Source: Haloprofundus marisrubri
GTDB lineage: Archaea; Halobacteriota; Halobacteria; Halobacteriales; Haloferacaceae
Direction: 5' to 3'
Length of the DNA stretch: 64,000 nucleotides
NCBI RefSeq assembly: GCF_001469955.1
Contig: NZ_LOPU01000003.1
Coordinates: 33,219 to 97,218 of the forward strand
Under the pieces are notes generated by a model. It searched no databases, was not told where the DNA came from, and saw nothing but the letters and a program-made list of their open reading frames with translations. This document shows positions 37,655 to 46,145 of the stretch, piece after piece (position 1 is the stretch's first letter; every line of letters begins with the position of its first letter). Made by a program: the position numbers and the translations under genes.

Positions 37655-38935
37655 ATGGCCGAGTCTGTACGAGCGCGACTGAGCGAGTTGCGACGGGAGT
37701 TCCATCGGCATCCGGAACCCGGGTGGTGTGAGTTTCGGACGACCGCCCGACTGGTCGAGGAACTTCGGGCCATCGGCGTCGACGAACTCGCGGTCGGACC
37801 GGAGGCGTACGACCCCGACGACCGCATGGCCGTCCCGCCGGAACATCGTGTGGAGACGTGGTACGACCGGGCCCGCGACCACGGCGTCGACGACGACCTC
37901 CTCGAACAGATGGCGGGAGGCAACACCGGCGTCGTCGCCGTACTCGACCGCGGCGAGGGACCGACCGTCGGCCTCCGCGTCGACATCGACGGCCTGTTCA
38001 TCGAGGAGTCCGACGACGGTGACCACTTGCCGGCCGCGGAGGGGTTTCGTTCGGAGACGGGCGAGACGATGCACGCCTGCGGCCACGACGCCCACATGAC
38101 GTGGGGTCTCGCCACCGTAGAGGCGATAAAAGACAGCGAGTTCGAGGGCCGACTCGTCGCGTTCTTCCAACCAGCCGAGGAGGTTTCCGGCGGCGGCTGT
38201 CCGATGGCCGAAAGCCAGTACGCCGAGGGACTCGACTACCTGTTCGCCGCCCACGTCGGCTTAGACCACCCGACCGGCGAAGTCGTCGCCGGCATCGTGC
38301 GACCACTGGCGATGTGTCACGTCGAGGTTACCATCGAAGGCACGTCCGCACACGCCGGGAAAGCACCGCAGGACGGCGACAACGCGATTCAGGCGCTCGG
38401 CACCGCCATCGGAAACGTCTACGGGATTCCGAGACACGCCGACGGGATGACTCGGGTCAACGTGGGACGAGTCGAAGGTGGGACGGCGAGCAACATCATC
38501 GCAGAGGGCGTCGAAGCCATCGCCGAGGCCCGCGGCGAAACGACGGCGTTGATGGAGTATGCTAAAGACGAACTCACGAAGCGGTTCGAGACGGCTGCGG
38601 AGATGCACGGCTGTGAAGCGGACGTTACCGTCGCAAGCGAGAGTCCACGTGCTGACAGCGACTCCGAACTCGTCGACGTCGTCGCCGACATCGCCCGAGA
38701 AACCGGAGGTATCGACACCGTCGTCCCCACCGCCGACTTCGGCGCGAGTGAGGATGCGACGTTTCTCATGCAGCGCGTCCAGCGCGATGGGGGACTCGCA
38801 ACGTATCTCATCGTCGGCACCGACCACCCGACGAGCCACCACACGCCGACGTTCGACGTCGACGAACGCAGCCTCGAACCCGGTGTCGAGGTACTCACGA
38901 ACTCGATTCTCGCCGTTGCGGAGGACGGACCGTGA
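37655..38935 (+). CDS. M20 family amidohydrolase, AbgA-like
   Basis: 426 residues. Metal ligands: HACGHDAHM near residue 130, the Glu pair in FFQPAEEVSGGG, and His residues in AAHVGLDHP and TSHHTPTF. The start LRREFHRHPEPGWCEFRTTARLVEEL and the 40-residue insert with PDDRMAVPP are close to bacterial AbgA (p-aminobenzoyl-glutamate hydrolase subunit A) rather than to plain N-acyl amino acid hydrolases. Expected to cleave an N-acyl amino acid. Its stop overlaps the GTG start of the threonine dehydratase-like gene by four bases, so translation is coupled. Confidence 0.88.
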   Translation: MAESVRARLSELRREFHRHPEPGWCEFRTTARLVEELRAIGVDELAVGPEAYDPDDRMAVPPEHRVETWYDRARDHGVDDDLLEQMAGGNTGVVAVLDRGEGPTVGLRVDIDGLFIEESDDGDHLPAAEGFRSETGETMHACGHDAHMTWGLATVEAIKDSEFEGRLVAFFQPAEEVSGGGCPMAESQYAEGLDYLFAAHVGLDHPTGEVVAGIVRPLAMCHVEVTIEGTSAHAGKAPQDGDNAIQALGTAIGNVYGIPRHADGMTRVNVGRVEGGTASNIIAEGVEAIAEARGETTALMEYAKDELTKRFETAAEMHGCEADVTVASESPRADSDSELVDVVADIARETGGIDTVVPTADFGASEDATFLMQRVQRDGGLATYLIVGTDHPTSHHTPTFDVDERSLEPGVEVLTNSILAVAEDGP

Positions 38936-40227
38936 GTTCGCCGTCGGGTGATTCTGACGACTCCGAGTCGCCCGACGGGAGATGCACGGCCGACGATATC
39001 GTTACGGTCGCCGACGTCGAAGCCGCCCACGAACGTCTCGGCGACGTTGTCCATCGAACGCCGCTCGACGGGTCGACGACGTTCGCCGAGCGAAGCGGGG
39101 CCGCCGCCGTGGGACTCAAACTGGAGAACGTCCAACGGACGGGGTCGTTCAAGATTCGTGGTGCGTACAACGCGATGGCACAACTCTCGGAAGCGGAGCG
39201 TGAACGTGGTGTCGTCGCCGCGAGTGCCGGCAACCACGCACAGGGTGTCGCTTTGGCCGGGCAACTGCTGGATATCGAGGCGACCATCGTCGTCCCGGAG
39301 GTGACGCCGGCGGCGAAAATCGAAGCGACACGAGGTTACGGGGCCGAGGTCGTCGTGGAGGGCGGTGAGTACGAGCGCTCTTACGAGCACGCGCTGGAAC
39401 TCGCCGAAGAGGAGAATCTGGCGTTCGTCCACCCGTTCGACGACGAGCACGTCATCGCCGGACAGGGGACCGTCGGTCTCGAACTGCTCGAACAGGACCC
39501 CGACGTGGACATGGTGCTCGTCTCCATCGGTGGAGGTGGGCTGATTTCGGGGGTTGCAACGGCGGTGAAAGCGTACGATTCGAGCATCCGCGTCGTCGGC
39601 GTCCAACCCGAAGGGGCAGCACACGCGAAACCCTCGCTCGAAGATGACGAAATTCACGTGCTCTCGGAAGTCGACACCGTTGCCGAAGGTATCGCCGACG
39701 CCCGGTTGTTGGAGAAAACGTTCGCCGTGGTCCGCGAACGCGTCGACGACGTCGTCTCGGTGAGCGACGCCGATATCACCGTCGCCATGGCGCTTCTCAC
39801 AGAACGGGCGAAGACGGTCGCGGAGGCGGCAGGTGCGGCCCCGGTCGCGGCACTGCTCTCGGGAGCGGTCGACGTCGACGGAGAGCGAGTCGTCGCGGTC
39901 GTCTCCGGTGGAAACACGAACCTCACCGACCACGCCGAACTCTGTCGGGTGGGACTCGAACGACTCGGCCGGTACGTCGAGGTCACCCTCGAACTCGATG
40001 ACTGGCCGACGGTGCTCGGCGACGTGACCGGCGCCGTCGAGAGAGCGGGAGCGGAACTCGACGCCGTCGAACGCACCCGACGTACGGCGGCCGACGACCT
40101 CGACCGGACGCCGGTTCGTGTCGCCGTCGAGGGAAGCGGTCCCGACCATCTGTACGAGGTGGTGGAGGCACTCGACGAACTGGATGGCGTCAGCGTTGCG
40201 AGGAAGAGCCTCGATACTCGCGTATGA
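38932..40227 (+). CDS. Threonine dehydratase-like PLP enzyme with C-terminal ACT-like domain
   Basis: 431 residues from a GTG that overlaps the M20 stop (GTGA). PLP lysine in TGSFKIRGAYN, the SAGNHAQGVA loop, and the glycine-rich phosphate-binding stretch SIGGGGLISGVA. A regulatory ACT-like domain occupies about 335-430. Family: catabolic threonine/serine ammonia-lyases; EutB of bacterial ectoine/hydroxyectoine clusters is a member of the same family. The coupling to an AbgA-like amidohydrolase and closeness to the M24 gene favour a catabolic role over isoleucine biosynthesis (inference). Confidence 0.85.
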   Translation: MSSPSGDSDDSESPDGRCTADDIVTVADVEAAHERLGDVVHRTPLDGSTTFAERSGAAAVGLKLENVQRTGSFKIRGAYNAMAQLSEAERERGVVAASAGNHAQGVALAGQLLDIEATIVVPEVTPAAKIEATRGYGAEVVVEGGEYERSYEHALELAEEENLAFVHPFDDEHVIAGQGTVGLELLEQDPDVDMVLVSIGGGGLISGVATAVKAYDSSIRVVGVQPEGAAHAKPSLEDDEIHVLSEVDTVAEGIADARLLEKTFAVVRERVDDVVSVSDADITVAMALLTERAKTVAEAAGAAPVAALLSGAVDVDGERVVAVVSGGNTNLTDHAELCRVGLERLGRYVEVTLELDDWPTVLGDVTGAVERAGAELDAVERTRRTAADDLDRTPVRVAVEGSGPDHLYEVVEALDELDGVSVARKSLDTRV

Positions 40228-40325
40228 GACCCGAACCGGAAGACGTGCTAACTACAGTGTCGTCGTCGGCCGTCTTGGATACCGTTCCGACCTCCCGGTC
40301 GCCCCAGTCAGTTCGACTACGCGTC

Positions 40326-41678
40326 TCAAGCTACTGCTTTCGAGGCGACGTCGTCTATCGCCTCGGTGAAGATACCGACACCCATCTCGATTTCGCGCTC
40401 GGTTGCGTCCAGCGGTGGCAGTAGCCGAATCGTCTTCTTCCCACAGCCGAGAGTGAGTAAGCCGCGTTTCAGCGCCGCCTGAATCACGGCGTCGCGGCGT
40501 TCTTTCGTGTCGAACTCGACGGCGAGCATCAGCCCTTTGCCACGGATATCGTCGACGTATTCGGGAACCTCGTCGCGGAGCATCTCCTTGGCCTGACGGC
40601 CACGCTCGGTCGCGTTTCCGAGGAGGTCGTGTTCCTCGATAGCTTCGAGCGTGAACGCACCCTGCATCGAGCCAAGGAGGTCACCCCCGCCGAACGTCGA
40701 ACCGAGGCGGTTTTTCTCCTCGGGGAAGACGTCTCGCTTCGAGATGGTTGCTCCCACGCGCAGAGCTTTCGCACTTGCAATGACGTCGGGTTCGATGTCG
40801 TAGTGGTCCGACGCCCACATCTCTCCCGTCCGACCGACGCCCGATTGAATCTCGTCGACGACGAGCGGGATATCGTACGTCTCGCAGACGTCACCCACCT
40901 CGGCCATGAACTCCTCGTTCGGGAACCGATAGCCGCCAACGCCTTGAATCGGTTCGAGGATAGCGAAGGCCACCTCGTCGGGGTCGACGTGGCCGCCTTC
41001 TGGTTCGAGTGCGTTCCGCAACTGTGAGCCGTCGTTCCGAGCGAACCCGCAGTCGCAGTCGTCGTACGCCGCGCAGTCGCAGAACGAAATCGTCTTGACG
41101 CCCGCGATTTCGGGGTAGTGACGGGTGTACACCGATTTCGAGAACGTGAGCGACAGCGTTCCGAGCGTGCGGCCGTGGAAGCTTCCCTCGAACGCGTAGG
41201 CGTACTTCGCGGTCGGTCTATGGTCGTGGGTTATCTTCATCGCGTTCTCGACGGCCTCCGCACCGGAGTTCGAGAGAAACACCGTGTCCATCCCATACTG
41301 ACTCGACACGTCGACGAGCTTCTCCATCAGATGACTTGCGACCGGGAACTCGGTGGTCTCGGGATTCGGCCCCGCGCCGAAGTACATGTCCTGACCGGCA
41401 ATCTTCATCGGTTCGACCAGGTCGAACTCGCGGAGTTTCGAGACGACTTTCTCGTTGTTGTAGCCGAGTGGCGCTGCCCCGATGTGGCAGGTGAAGTCCA
41501 AGAGGACGTTGCCGTCGACGTCGGTGACGAACGGGCCGTCGGCGTCGGCGGTCACGTCCCAGACGAACTCGTGGGAGTACTCACTCGGTGCGGCGTGTCG
41601 CGTGTGGAACTCTATCCAGTCGCGCGCGTTGGGTCCGGGAAGCGCAGCTGTGTCGGGCTCCGCGGTATCCCTATCCAT
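40326..41678 (-). CDS. Class III PLP-dependent aminotransferase (GabT-like)
   Basis: 450 residues from the ATG at 41678. Features: GYNNEKVVSKL after the N-terminal part, SNSGAEAVENAMKI, FEGSFHGRTLGTLSLT, ILEPIQGVGGY, the VVDEIQSGVGRTG Asp that contacts the PLP ring, and the PLP lysine in IASAKAL. A cysteine-rich insert CDCAAYDDCDCGF near residue 205 could bind a metal or be structural. GABA, beta-alanine, ornithine and diaminobutyrate are the usual amino donors; which applies is not clear. Downstream of the BCCT gene but with its own promoter and operator. Confidence 0.87.
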   Translation of the reverse strand: MDRDTAEPDTAALPGPNARDWIEFHTRHAAPSEYSHEFVWDVTADADGPFVTDVDGNVLLDFTCHIGAAPLGYNNEKVVSKLREFDLVEPMKIAGQDMYFGAGPNPETTEFPVASHLMEKLVDVSSQYGMDTVFLSNSGAEAVENAMKITHDHRPTAKYAYAFEGSFHGRTLGTLSLTFSKSVYTRHYPEIAGVKTISFCDCAAYDDCDCGFARNDGSQLRNALEPEGGHVDPDEVAFAILEPIQGVGGYRFPNEEFMAEVGDVCETYDIPLVVDEIQSGVGRTGEMWASDHYDIEPDVIASAKALRVGATISKRDVFPEEKNRLGSTFGGGDLLGSMQGAFTLEAIEEHDLLGNATERGRQAKEMLRDEVPEYVDDIRGKGLMLAVEFDTKERRDAVIQAALKRGLLTLGCGKKTIRLLPPLDATEREIEMGVGIFTEAIDDVASKAVA

Positions 41679-41690
41679 ACACAAAGAACG

Positions 41691-41703
41691 TGTATGCCAT
41701 ACA
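41691..41703. promoter_or_regulatory. Palindrome TGTATG-C-CATACA between TATA box and start of the aminotransferase
   Basis: Perfect 6-bp arms around one base. On the minus strand a ctttta box (about 41705-41710) lies 28 bases upstream of the ATG, so the palindrome sits between TATA box and transcript start, where a repressor would block transcription. Candidate operator. Confidence 0.5.
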
Positions 41704-41761
41704 TTAAAAGTTGGTATCGAACAGACGAATCAGTGGGTTGTCAGCAGTCGCTAATACTGCA

Positions 41762-41787
41762 GAAAACAGCCGACAGCGGCTGTTTTC
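41762..41787 (-). terminator. Strong 11-bp hairpin between BCCT and aminotransferase genes
   Basis: GAAAACAGCCG, four-base loop, CGGCTGTTTTC, starting 41 bases past the BCCT stop. Read on the minus strand it is a stable hairpin with a T4 run in its 3' arm, suitable as a terminator or 3'-end stabiliser separating the two transcripts. Confidence 0.55.
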
Positions 41788-41828
41788 GACGCGGTTTTGG
41801 GCAGGAGACGGCCCGCCACTTCGTTCCG

Positions 41829-43457
41829 TCAGTCGTCGTCCTGCCCGGCGACTTTCCCCGGCGTCACGGTGCTGTCTTTCTTCGGTGAACCGAGGAACCG
41901 CGTCCGTTCCTGTAAGAGCACACCACCCGTCTCCTGTTGGAAGGTCCTGATAAGGCCAATCACGGCCACCAGACAGACGAGCGCGAACGGTGCGCCCGTG
42001 ATGATAGCCGCCGACTGCAGTGCGTTGACGCCGCCGACGACCATCAGGATGGACGCGACGAGTCCCTGCAGCACCGCCCAGAAAATGCGGTTGATGGAGG
42101 ACGGATGCTCCTTCCCACCGGTCGTCATCATCGACACCGCGAGCGTCGAGGAGTCCGCCGACGTGACGAAGAACGTCGTCACGAGAACGAGGAACGCGAA
42201 CAGCAGCAGCGGCCCGACGATGGGCAGCGACCCGAACAGGACGTAGCCCGAGACGGACTCGCCGTACTGGCTGACGGGGCCGAGCAGGGACGCGGTGTTC
42301 GAGTTCTGCATGATGACCGCCGAGCCACCGACGATGGCGAACCACGGAACCGTCGCCATCGACGTCGCGCCGATGCCGGCGAAGGCGACTTCGCGGACGC
42401 TGCGCCCGCGGGAGACGCGGGCGATGAACAGACCGGCGAACGGCGACCACGCGAGCGGCCACAACCAGTAGAAGACGGTCCACTCGTTCACCCACTTCTC
42501 GGCGGCCGCCACGCCCGGTTGCGTGTACAGACTCATCCGGAAGAACTCGCCGACGAATCCGCCGACAGCCTGCGTTGACAGCTCGAGAATACGGAACGTC
42601 GGGCCGAAGACGAGCGTCGCCACCATCAGAGCCAAGAACAGCAGCATGTTGAAGTTCGAGAGTCGACGGATACCCCGGTCGACACCGAGCACCAACGAGA
42701 CGGTGAAGATAACCGTCATCCCGGTGATGACGAGGACGGTGCCGATGTCGCCCAGTTGGATGCCCCACTGGAAGTTCAGTCCGGTGATGAACTGACTGCC
42801 GATGAAGCCGAGCGACGTCGCCACACCGCCGAGGGTTGCGAACACGGCGAGAATGTCGATGGTCTTGCCGAGCGGGCCGTTGACGCTGTCAGCGCCGAGA
42901 ATCGGCGTCAACACCGCCGAAACGCGAAGCGGCGCGTCGTAGTTGTAAACGTAGTAGCCGATTGCCAGCCCCATCACGGTGAAGCAGGACCACTGGGTGA
43001 GACTCCAGTGGAAGATGGAGTACTGTACGGCGATGGGCATCGCCGCCGTCGACTCGGCGGCCGCACCGTACAGCGGTGGAACCTCCGAGTAGTGAAACAG
43101 TGCTTCCGCCGGTCCCCAAAAGACGATGCCCGCCGCCAGTCCGGCGGAGTACATCATCGAGAAGTACGAGAAGTAACTGTACTCGGGGTCGTCGTCACCG
43201 AGTCGCAGTTTCCCCCACGGGCCGAAGATGACGAAGCCCAAAAAGAGGACGAACCCCAGCATCACAAGAAGGAAGAACCAGTTGAAGTACGACAGCACCC
43301 AGAGACGGACGCCGTCGACGAGTTCGTACGCTCGGTCGGGACTCACCGCGAAAGCGGCGACGAAGAGCAACGTGATAGCCGCACCGAACGCGAAAATCAC
43401 CGGTTCGATTTCGTCGAAGAACTGAGCCACTGCCCCTTGGTCGTCGGAAGTGGCCAT
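41829..43457 (-). CDS. BCCT family transporter (betaine/carnitine/choline/ectoine uptake)
   Basis: 542 residues with 12 membrane helices. The family signature region is present: Trp-rich stretch ending in FHWSLTQWSCFTVMGLAIGYY, FIGSQFITGLNF, FYWLWPLAWSPFAGLFIARVSRGRS and FVTSADSSTLAVSMMTTGG. It imports quaternary amines or ectoines with Na+ or H+. A clear GGAGGTG six bases before ATG 43457 means the mRNA has a leader, unlike several neighbours. With the M24 protein and aminotransferases it suggests uptake of a compatible solute as nutrient rather than only for osmoprotection (inference). Confidence 0.92.
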   Translation of the reverse strand: MATSDDQGAVAQFFDEIEPVIFAFGAAITLLFVAAFAVSPDRAYELVDGVRLWVLSYFNWFFLLVMLGFVLFLGFVIFGPWGKLRLGDDDPEYSYFSYFSMMYSAGLAAGIVFWGPAEALFHYSEVPPLYGAAAESTAAMPIAVQYSIFHWSLTQWSCFTVMGLAIGYYVYNYDAPLRVSAVLTPILGADSVNGPLGKTIDILAVFATLGGVATSLGFIGSQFITGLNFQWGIQLGDIGTVLVITGMTVIFTVSLVLGVDRGIRRLSNFNMLLFLALMVATLVFGPTFRILELSTQAVGGFVGEFFRMSLYTQPGVAAAEKWVNEWTVFYWLWPLAWSPFAGLFIARVSRGRSVREVAFAGIGATSMATVPWFAIVGGSAVIMQNSNTASLLGPVSQYGESVSGYVLFGSLPIVGPLLLFAFLVLVTTFFVTSADSSTLAVSMMTTGGKEHPSSINRIFWAVLQGLVASILMVVGGVNALQSAAIITGAPFALVCLVAVIGLIRTFQQETGGVLLQERTRFLGSPKKDSTVTPGKVAGQDDD

Positions 43458-43971
43458 CTCTCAGCACCTCCTCTCTGACCGGACGGGATACCGCCCAGTC
43501 GGTTCGCTGCCTTCGACCCGCTCCGGCCGGCGTCGGGCACGGTACTGTACGTCGTCTGGTCTGTCGGGTGTATCGGTATTGGCGTACATGAGCCTGTCCC
43601 CTGTGAACACTTACTGTGCTATACGGTGTCGCACAGCATGGGAGTCAGCAATGAGACAGTTAAGCGTTACCCTTGCTGAGACCACAGGATACAGTATCTG
43701 TACACCACCTATCGACGGCGGCGACGCTCGCGTCACTGGAGCAATAGTGACGAACATCGAGGCAAGCGAAGAGTCGGTGTGTCTTCTCGCAGGCGGCCGT
43801 CGACGAGCAGTAGCGAGTTCGAGTGACGTCCAGTGGTGAACCCACAGCGTCGAGATAGCGGCATACACAAATTTTGAACCCCTGTTTCCAGATACACAAT
43901 CGAGTCATCGAACGAGAAACCGGCAGACAGAGGTCGAAATCCTTACTTCCGTTAATCCACACGAACTGTGT
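43458..43971. other. 514-base divergent intergenic region
   Basis: Between the BCCT gene and the gene at 43972. It holds TACAG-TAT-CTGTA at 43690-43702, a 13-base perfect palindrome that overlaps gatacagtatc, and a possible TATA element around 43620 for BCCT. The sequence directly before the next start reads CGAACTGTGTATG. A plus-strand open frame to 43839 is Arg/Ser-rich and not credible as a gene. Confidence 0.5.
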
Positions 43972-44640
43972 ATGGAGAGCACCCCCGACGACGCGGACAC
44001 TCCCGACGACGCGGAAACCTACGACGGTTTGGCCTACTCAGCGGACCGCGACCGCGGCATTCTCACGCCCAGCGACAGGGAGTATCTCCTCGGCCGGAAA
44101 ACCGACTACACCGACCACTCGAAGAAACAGAAACGTAACCGCATCCGACGCCGCCTCCGGAACGCTATCCTCGACTTTACGATTCTCTTCGAACATCTCG
44201 AAGCCCGGGACCGAGAGACGCTGTTCGACCCCGACGACGCCCGTGACGCGTACACACAGGGAATCACCGACATGCTTGCGTTCTTCCATCTCGGAACGAT
44301 GGGTTACCACACGCCGTTCAAAGACATGCTCGCACGGGGAGTGAACAAAGCCGAACAGGAACTCGCCGGCTCCGACTACCGGATGGTGACCGTCGACTTC
44401 AACGTCGAACCTGTTGGTCGAATCGACGTCGACGACGTCGTCGACAAACTGGAGTACGGCGAGTTCGGCGAACTCACCGACGAGGAACTCCGCGCATTCA
44501 CCCGACTACTCGCAGACTCCGACGATTTCTCGGCGACCGACGTCCGCTCGGAGATGAAAGCGCAGATGACCGAGTTCATCGAACGAGTCGACACCGCGAC
44601 CGAACACCGTGAGCGTCGCCTCGAAGAACTGAACGACTGA
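43972..44640 (+). CDS. Haloarchaeal hypothetical protein, possible regulator
   Basis: 222 residues, soluble. Begins with an acidic tail, then RGILTPSDREYLLGRKTDYTDHSKKQKRNRIRRRLRNAILDF, a basic helix-rich segment that could contact nucleic acid, followed by mostly helical acidic sequence to the end. Similar RGILTxxDREYL proteins occur across haloarchaea without known function. No cofactor motif. Lies between two catabolic gene groups, convergent with the diaminobutyrate-type aminotransferase. A helper or regulator of the island is possible but unproven. Confidence 0.6.
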   Translation: MESTPDDADTPDDAETYDGLAYSADRDRGILTPSDREYLLGRKTDYTDHSKKQKRNRIRRRLRNAILDFTILFEHLEARDRETLFDPDDARDAYTQGITDMLAFFHLGTMGYHTPFKDMLARGVNKAEQELAGSDYRMVTVDFNVEPVGRIDVDDVVDKLEYGEFGELTDEELRAFTRLLADSDDFSATDVRSEMKAQMTEFIERVDTATEHRERRLEELND

Positions 44641-44664
44641 GCGAAGGTCGAAAGAGAAGGAAAC

Positions 44665-46044
44665 TCAGACCCGCTGTGTCTCGGTCGTGACGGACTCTAT
44701 TGCGTCGACGATGATGTCGAGCGCCGTTTCTGCCAACTCTTCGGTGAGTACGAGAGGCGGGAGGAGTCGGAGGACGTTGCCGTGCCGCCCAGCCTTCCAG
44801 ATGAGCACGCCGTGTTCGAAGCAGTAGTCCTGAATGGCGTCGGCCATCTCACCGTCGGGGTGTCCCTGTTCGTCGACGAGCACTGCGCCGATAAACAGTC
44901 CTTTGCCGCGGACCTCGGCGATGTGCGGGTTACTCTCGCCGACGTCTCTGAGACGGGCACGAATGTACTCGCCGAGGTCACGAGCGTGCGCCAACAGGTC
45001 GTGTTCTTGGATGTACTCGATAGCGCGAGTTCCTGCGCGCATCGCCACGACGTGCCCGCGGTACGTCCCGGCGTGGTCACCTGAGCCCCACGTGTCGAGG
45101 TCGTCGTGGTAGATGGTCGCCGACAGCGGGAAGCCAGTGCCGCCGAGCGCTTTCGCGGAGGTCATCACGTCGGGCGTGACGTCGTACCACTCGCTGGCCC
45201 ACCACCGTCCGGAGCGCCCGAGACCGCTCTGTATTTCGTCGAACACGAGCGGGACCTCGTTGTCGTCGGCGATGTCTCGAAGCCCCTTCAGGAACCCTTC
45301 GGGGGGAGCGACGACACCACCTTCGCCTTGAATGGGTTCGACGAAAATACCCGCCGGGTTTGCGAGGCCGCCGTAGGGGTCCTCGAAGATGGCTTGTACC
45401 TCTTCGAGAGCGTGGTCGACGGCCTCTTGCGGACTCTTGTTCTGCTCGAAGGGGTTCGGATACGGTGCGTGGACGACATCGGGAAGAAGCGGCGTGTAGT
45501 TGCCTTTGAACTTCTTGTTGCCGGTGATACTCATCGCGCCGCTCGTCGCACCATGGTACGCACCGCGGAAGGCGACGAGACCCGTTCCTTTCGTGTTGTA
45601 CTTTGCGAGTTTGATGGACGCTTCGACGGCGTCGCTACCGGTCGGACCGCCGAAGACGACTTTGCTGTTGCCGCTGAGATTTCCGGGTGCAATCTCTCCG
45701 AGTTTCTCGATGAGTTCGAGGCGGGCCTCCGAGGGGAAATCGACCGTGTGGACGAGTTTATCCGCCTGTTCGTGGACCGCCTCCAAGACGTAGGGATTGG
45801 CGTGGCCGACGTTCAACACGCCGATACCGGCGAACATGTCGATGTACGTGTTGCCGTCGACGTCGCGGACGGTTGCTCCTTTTCCCTCCTCGAACGCGAC
45901 AGGGATGTCCTCGGGATACGCCACCGCGCTGCTGTCGATTTCGCGTTGTTTCTTCAGAAGAGCCCGAGAGTTCGGTCCCGGAACGGAGTCGACGTTCGGT
46001 GCGTCGTCGTACTGTAGTTCGGCTATCGGTGGCCCAGCAGTCAT
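44665..46044 (-). CDS. Class III aminotransferase of the diaminobutyrate transaminase type
   Basis: 459 residues from ATG 46044, which lies 27 bases downstream of a tttttatg box, fitting a leaderless mRNA. The [19 protein letters not shown] motif and [18 protein letters not shown] are typical of 2,4-diaminobutyrate:2-oxoglutarate aminotransferases (Dat, DoeD, EctB group) rather than of GabT/ArgD. PLP contacts: [13 protein letters not shown] and MTSAKALGG. Expected reaction: diaminobutyrate plus 2-oxoglutarate gives aspartate semialdehyde plus glutamate. Divergent from the tungsten AOR with about 100 bases between the start codons. Confidence 0.82.
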   Translation of the reverse strand: MTAGPPIAELQYDDAPNVDSVPGPNSRALLKKQREIDSSAVAYPEDIPVAFEEGKGATVRDVDGNTYIDMFAGIGVLNVGHANPYVLEAVHEQADKLVHTVDFPSEARLELIEKLGEIAPGNLSGNSKVVFGGPTGSDAVEASIKLAKYNTKGTGLVAFRGAYHGATSGAMSITGNKKFKGNYTPLLPDVVHAPYPNPFEQNKSPQEAVDHALEEVQAIFEDPYGGLANPAGIFVEPIQGEGGVVAPPEGFLKGLRDIADDNEVPLVFDEIQSGLGRSGRWWASEWYDVTPDVMTSAKALGGTGFPLSATIYHDDLDTWGSGDHAGTYRGHVVAMRAGTRAIEYIQEHDLLAHARDLGEYIRARLRDVGESNPHIAEVRGKGLFIGAVLVDEQGHPDGEMADAIQDYCFEHGVLIWKAGRHGNVLRLLPPLVLTEELAETALDIIVDAIESVTTETQRV

Positions 46045-46145
46045 AATCGACACCATGGGGAACAGTCATAAAAACATTGTCCACGGTTACCATGGATACG
46101 GTACACAGTGTCCGTAACCAATTTGGGGGTGGGCAAAGGACTGTC
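46045..46145. promoter_or_regulatory. Divergent promoter of the diaminobutyrate-type aminotransferase and AOR
   Basis: Contains the aminotransferase TATA element (46067-46075, minus strand) and nested inverted repeats: GGTTAC at 46085-46090 with GTAACC at 46114-46119, enclosing TACGG...CCGTA and the core ACACAGTGT (46103-46111). One regulator could control both genes; the IclR protein at 47852 is the nearest candidate. Confidence 0.5.

Noticed and set aside
38419..40149. 576-codon minus-strand open frame
   Set aside because: Lies opposite the threonine dehydratase-like gene, which has clear PLP motifs; composition is that of a shadow.
42889..43119. Small open frames inside the BCCT gene
   Set aside because: Overlap membrane helices of the transporter in other phases.
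43450..43839. Possible gene between BCCT and the gene at 43972
   Set aside because: Ser/Arg-rich, overlaps the BCCT start, and its in-frame ATG at about 43650 gives only an unrecognisable 62-residue reading.
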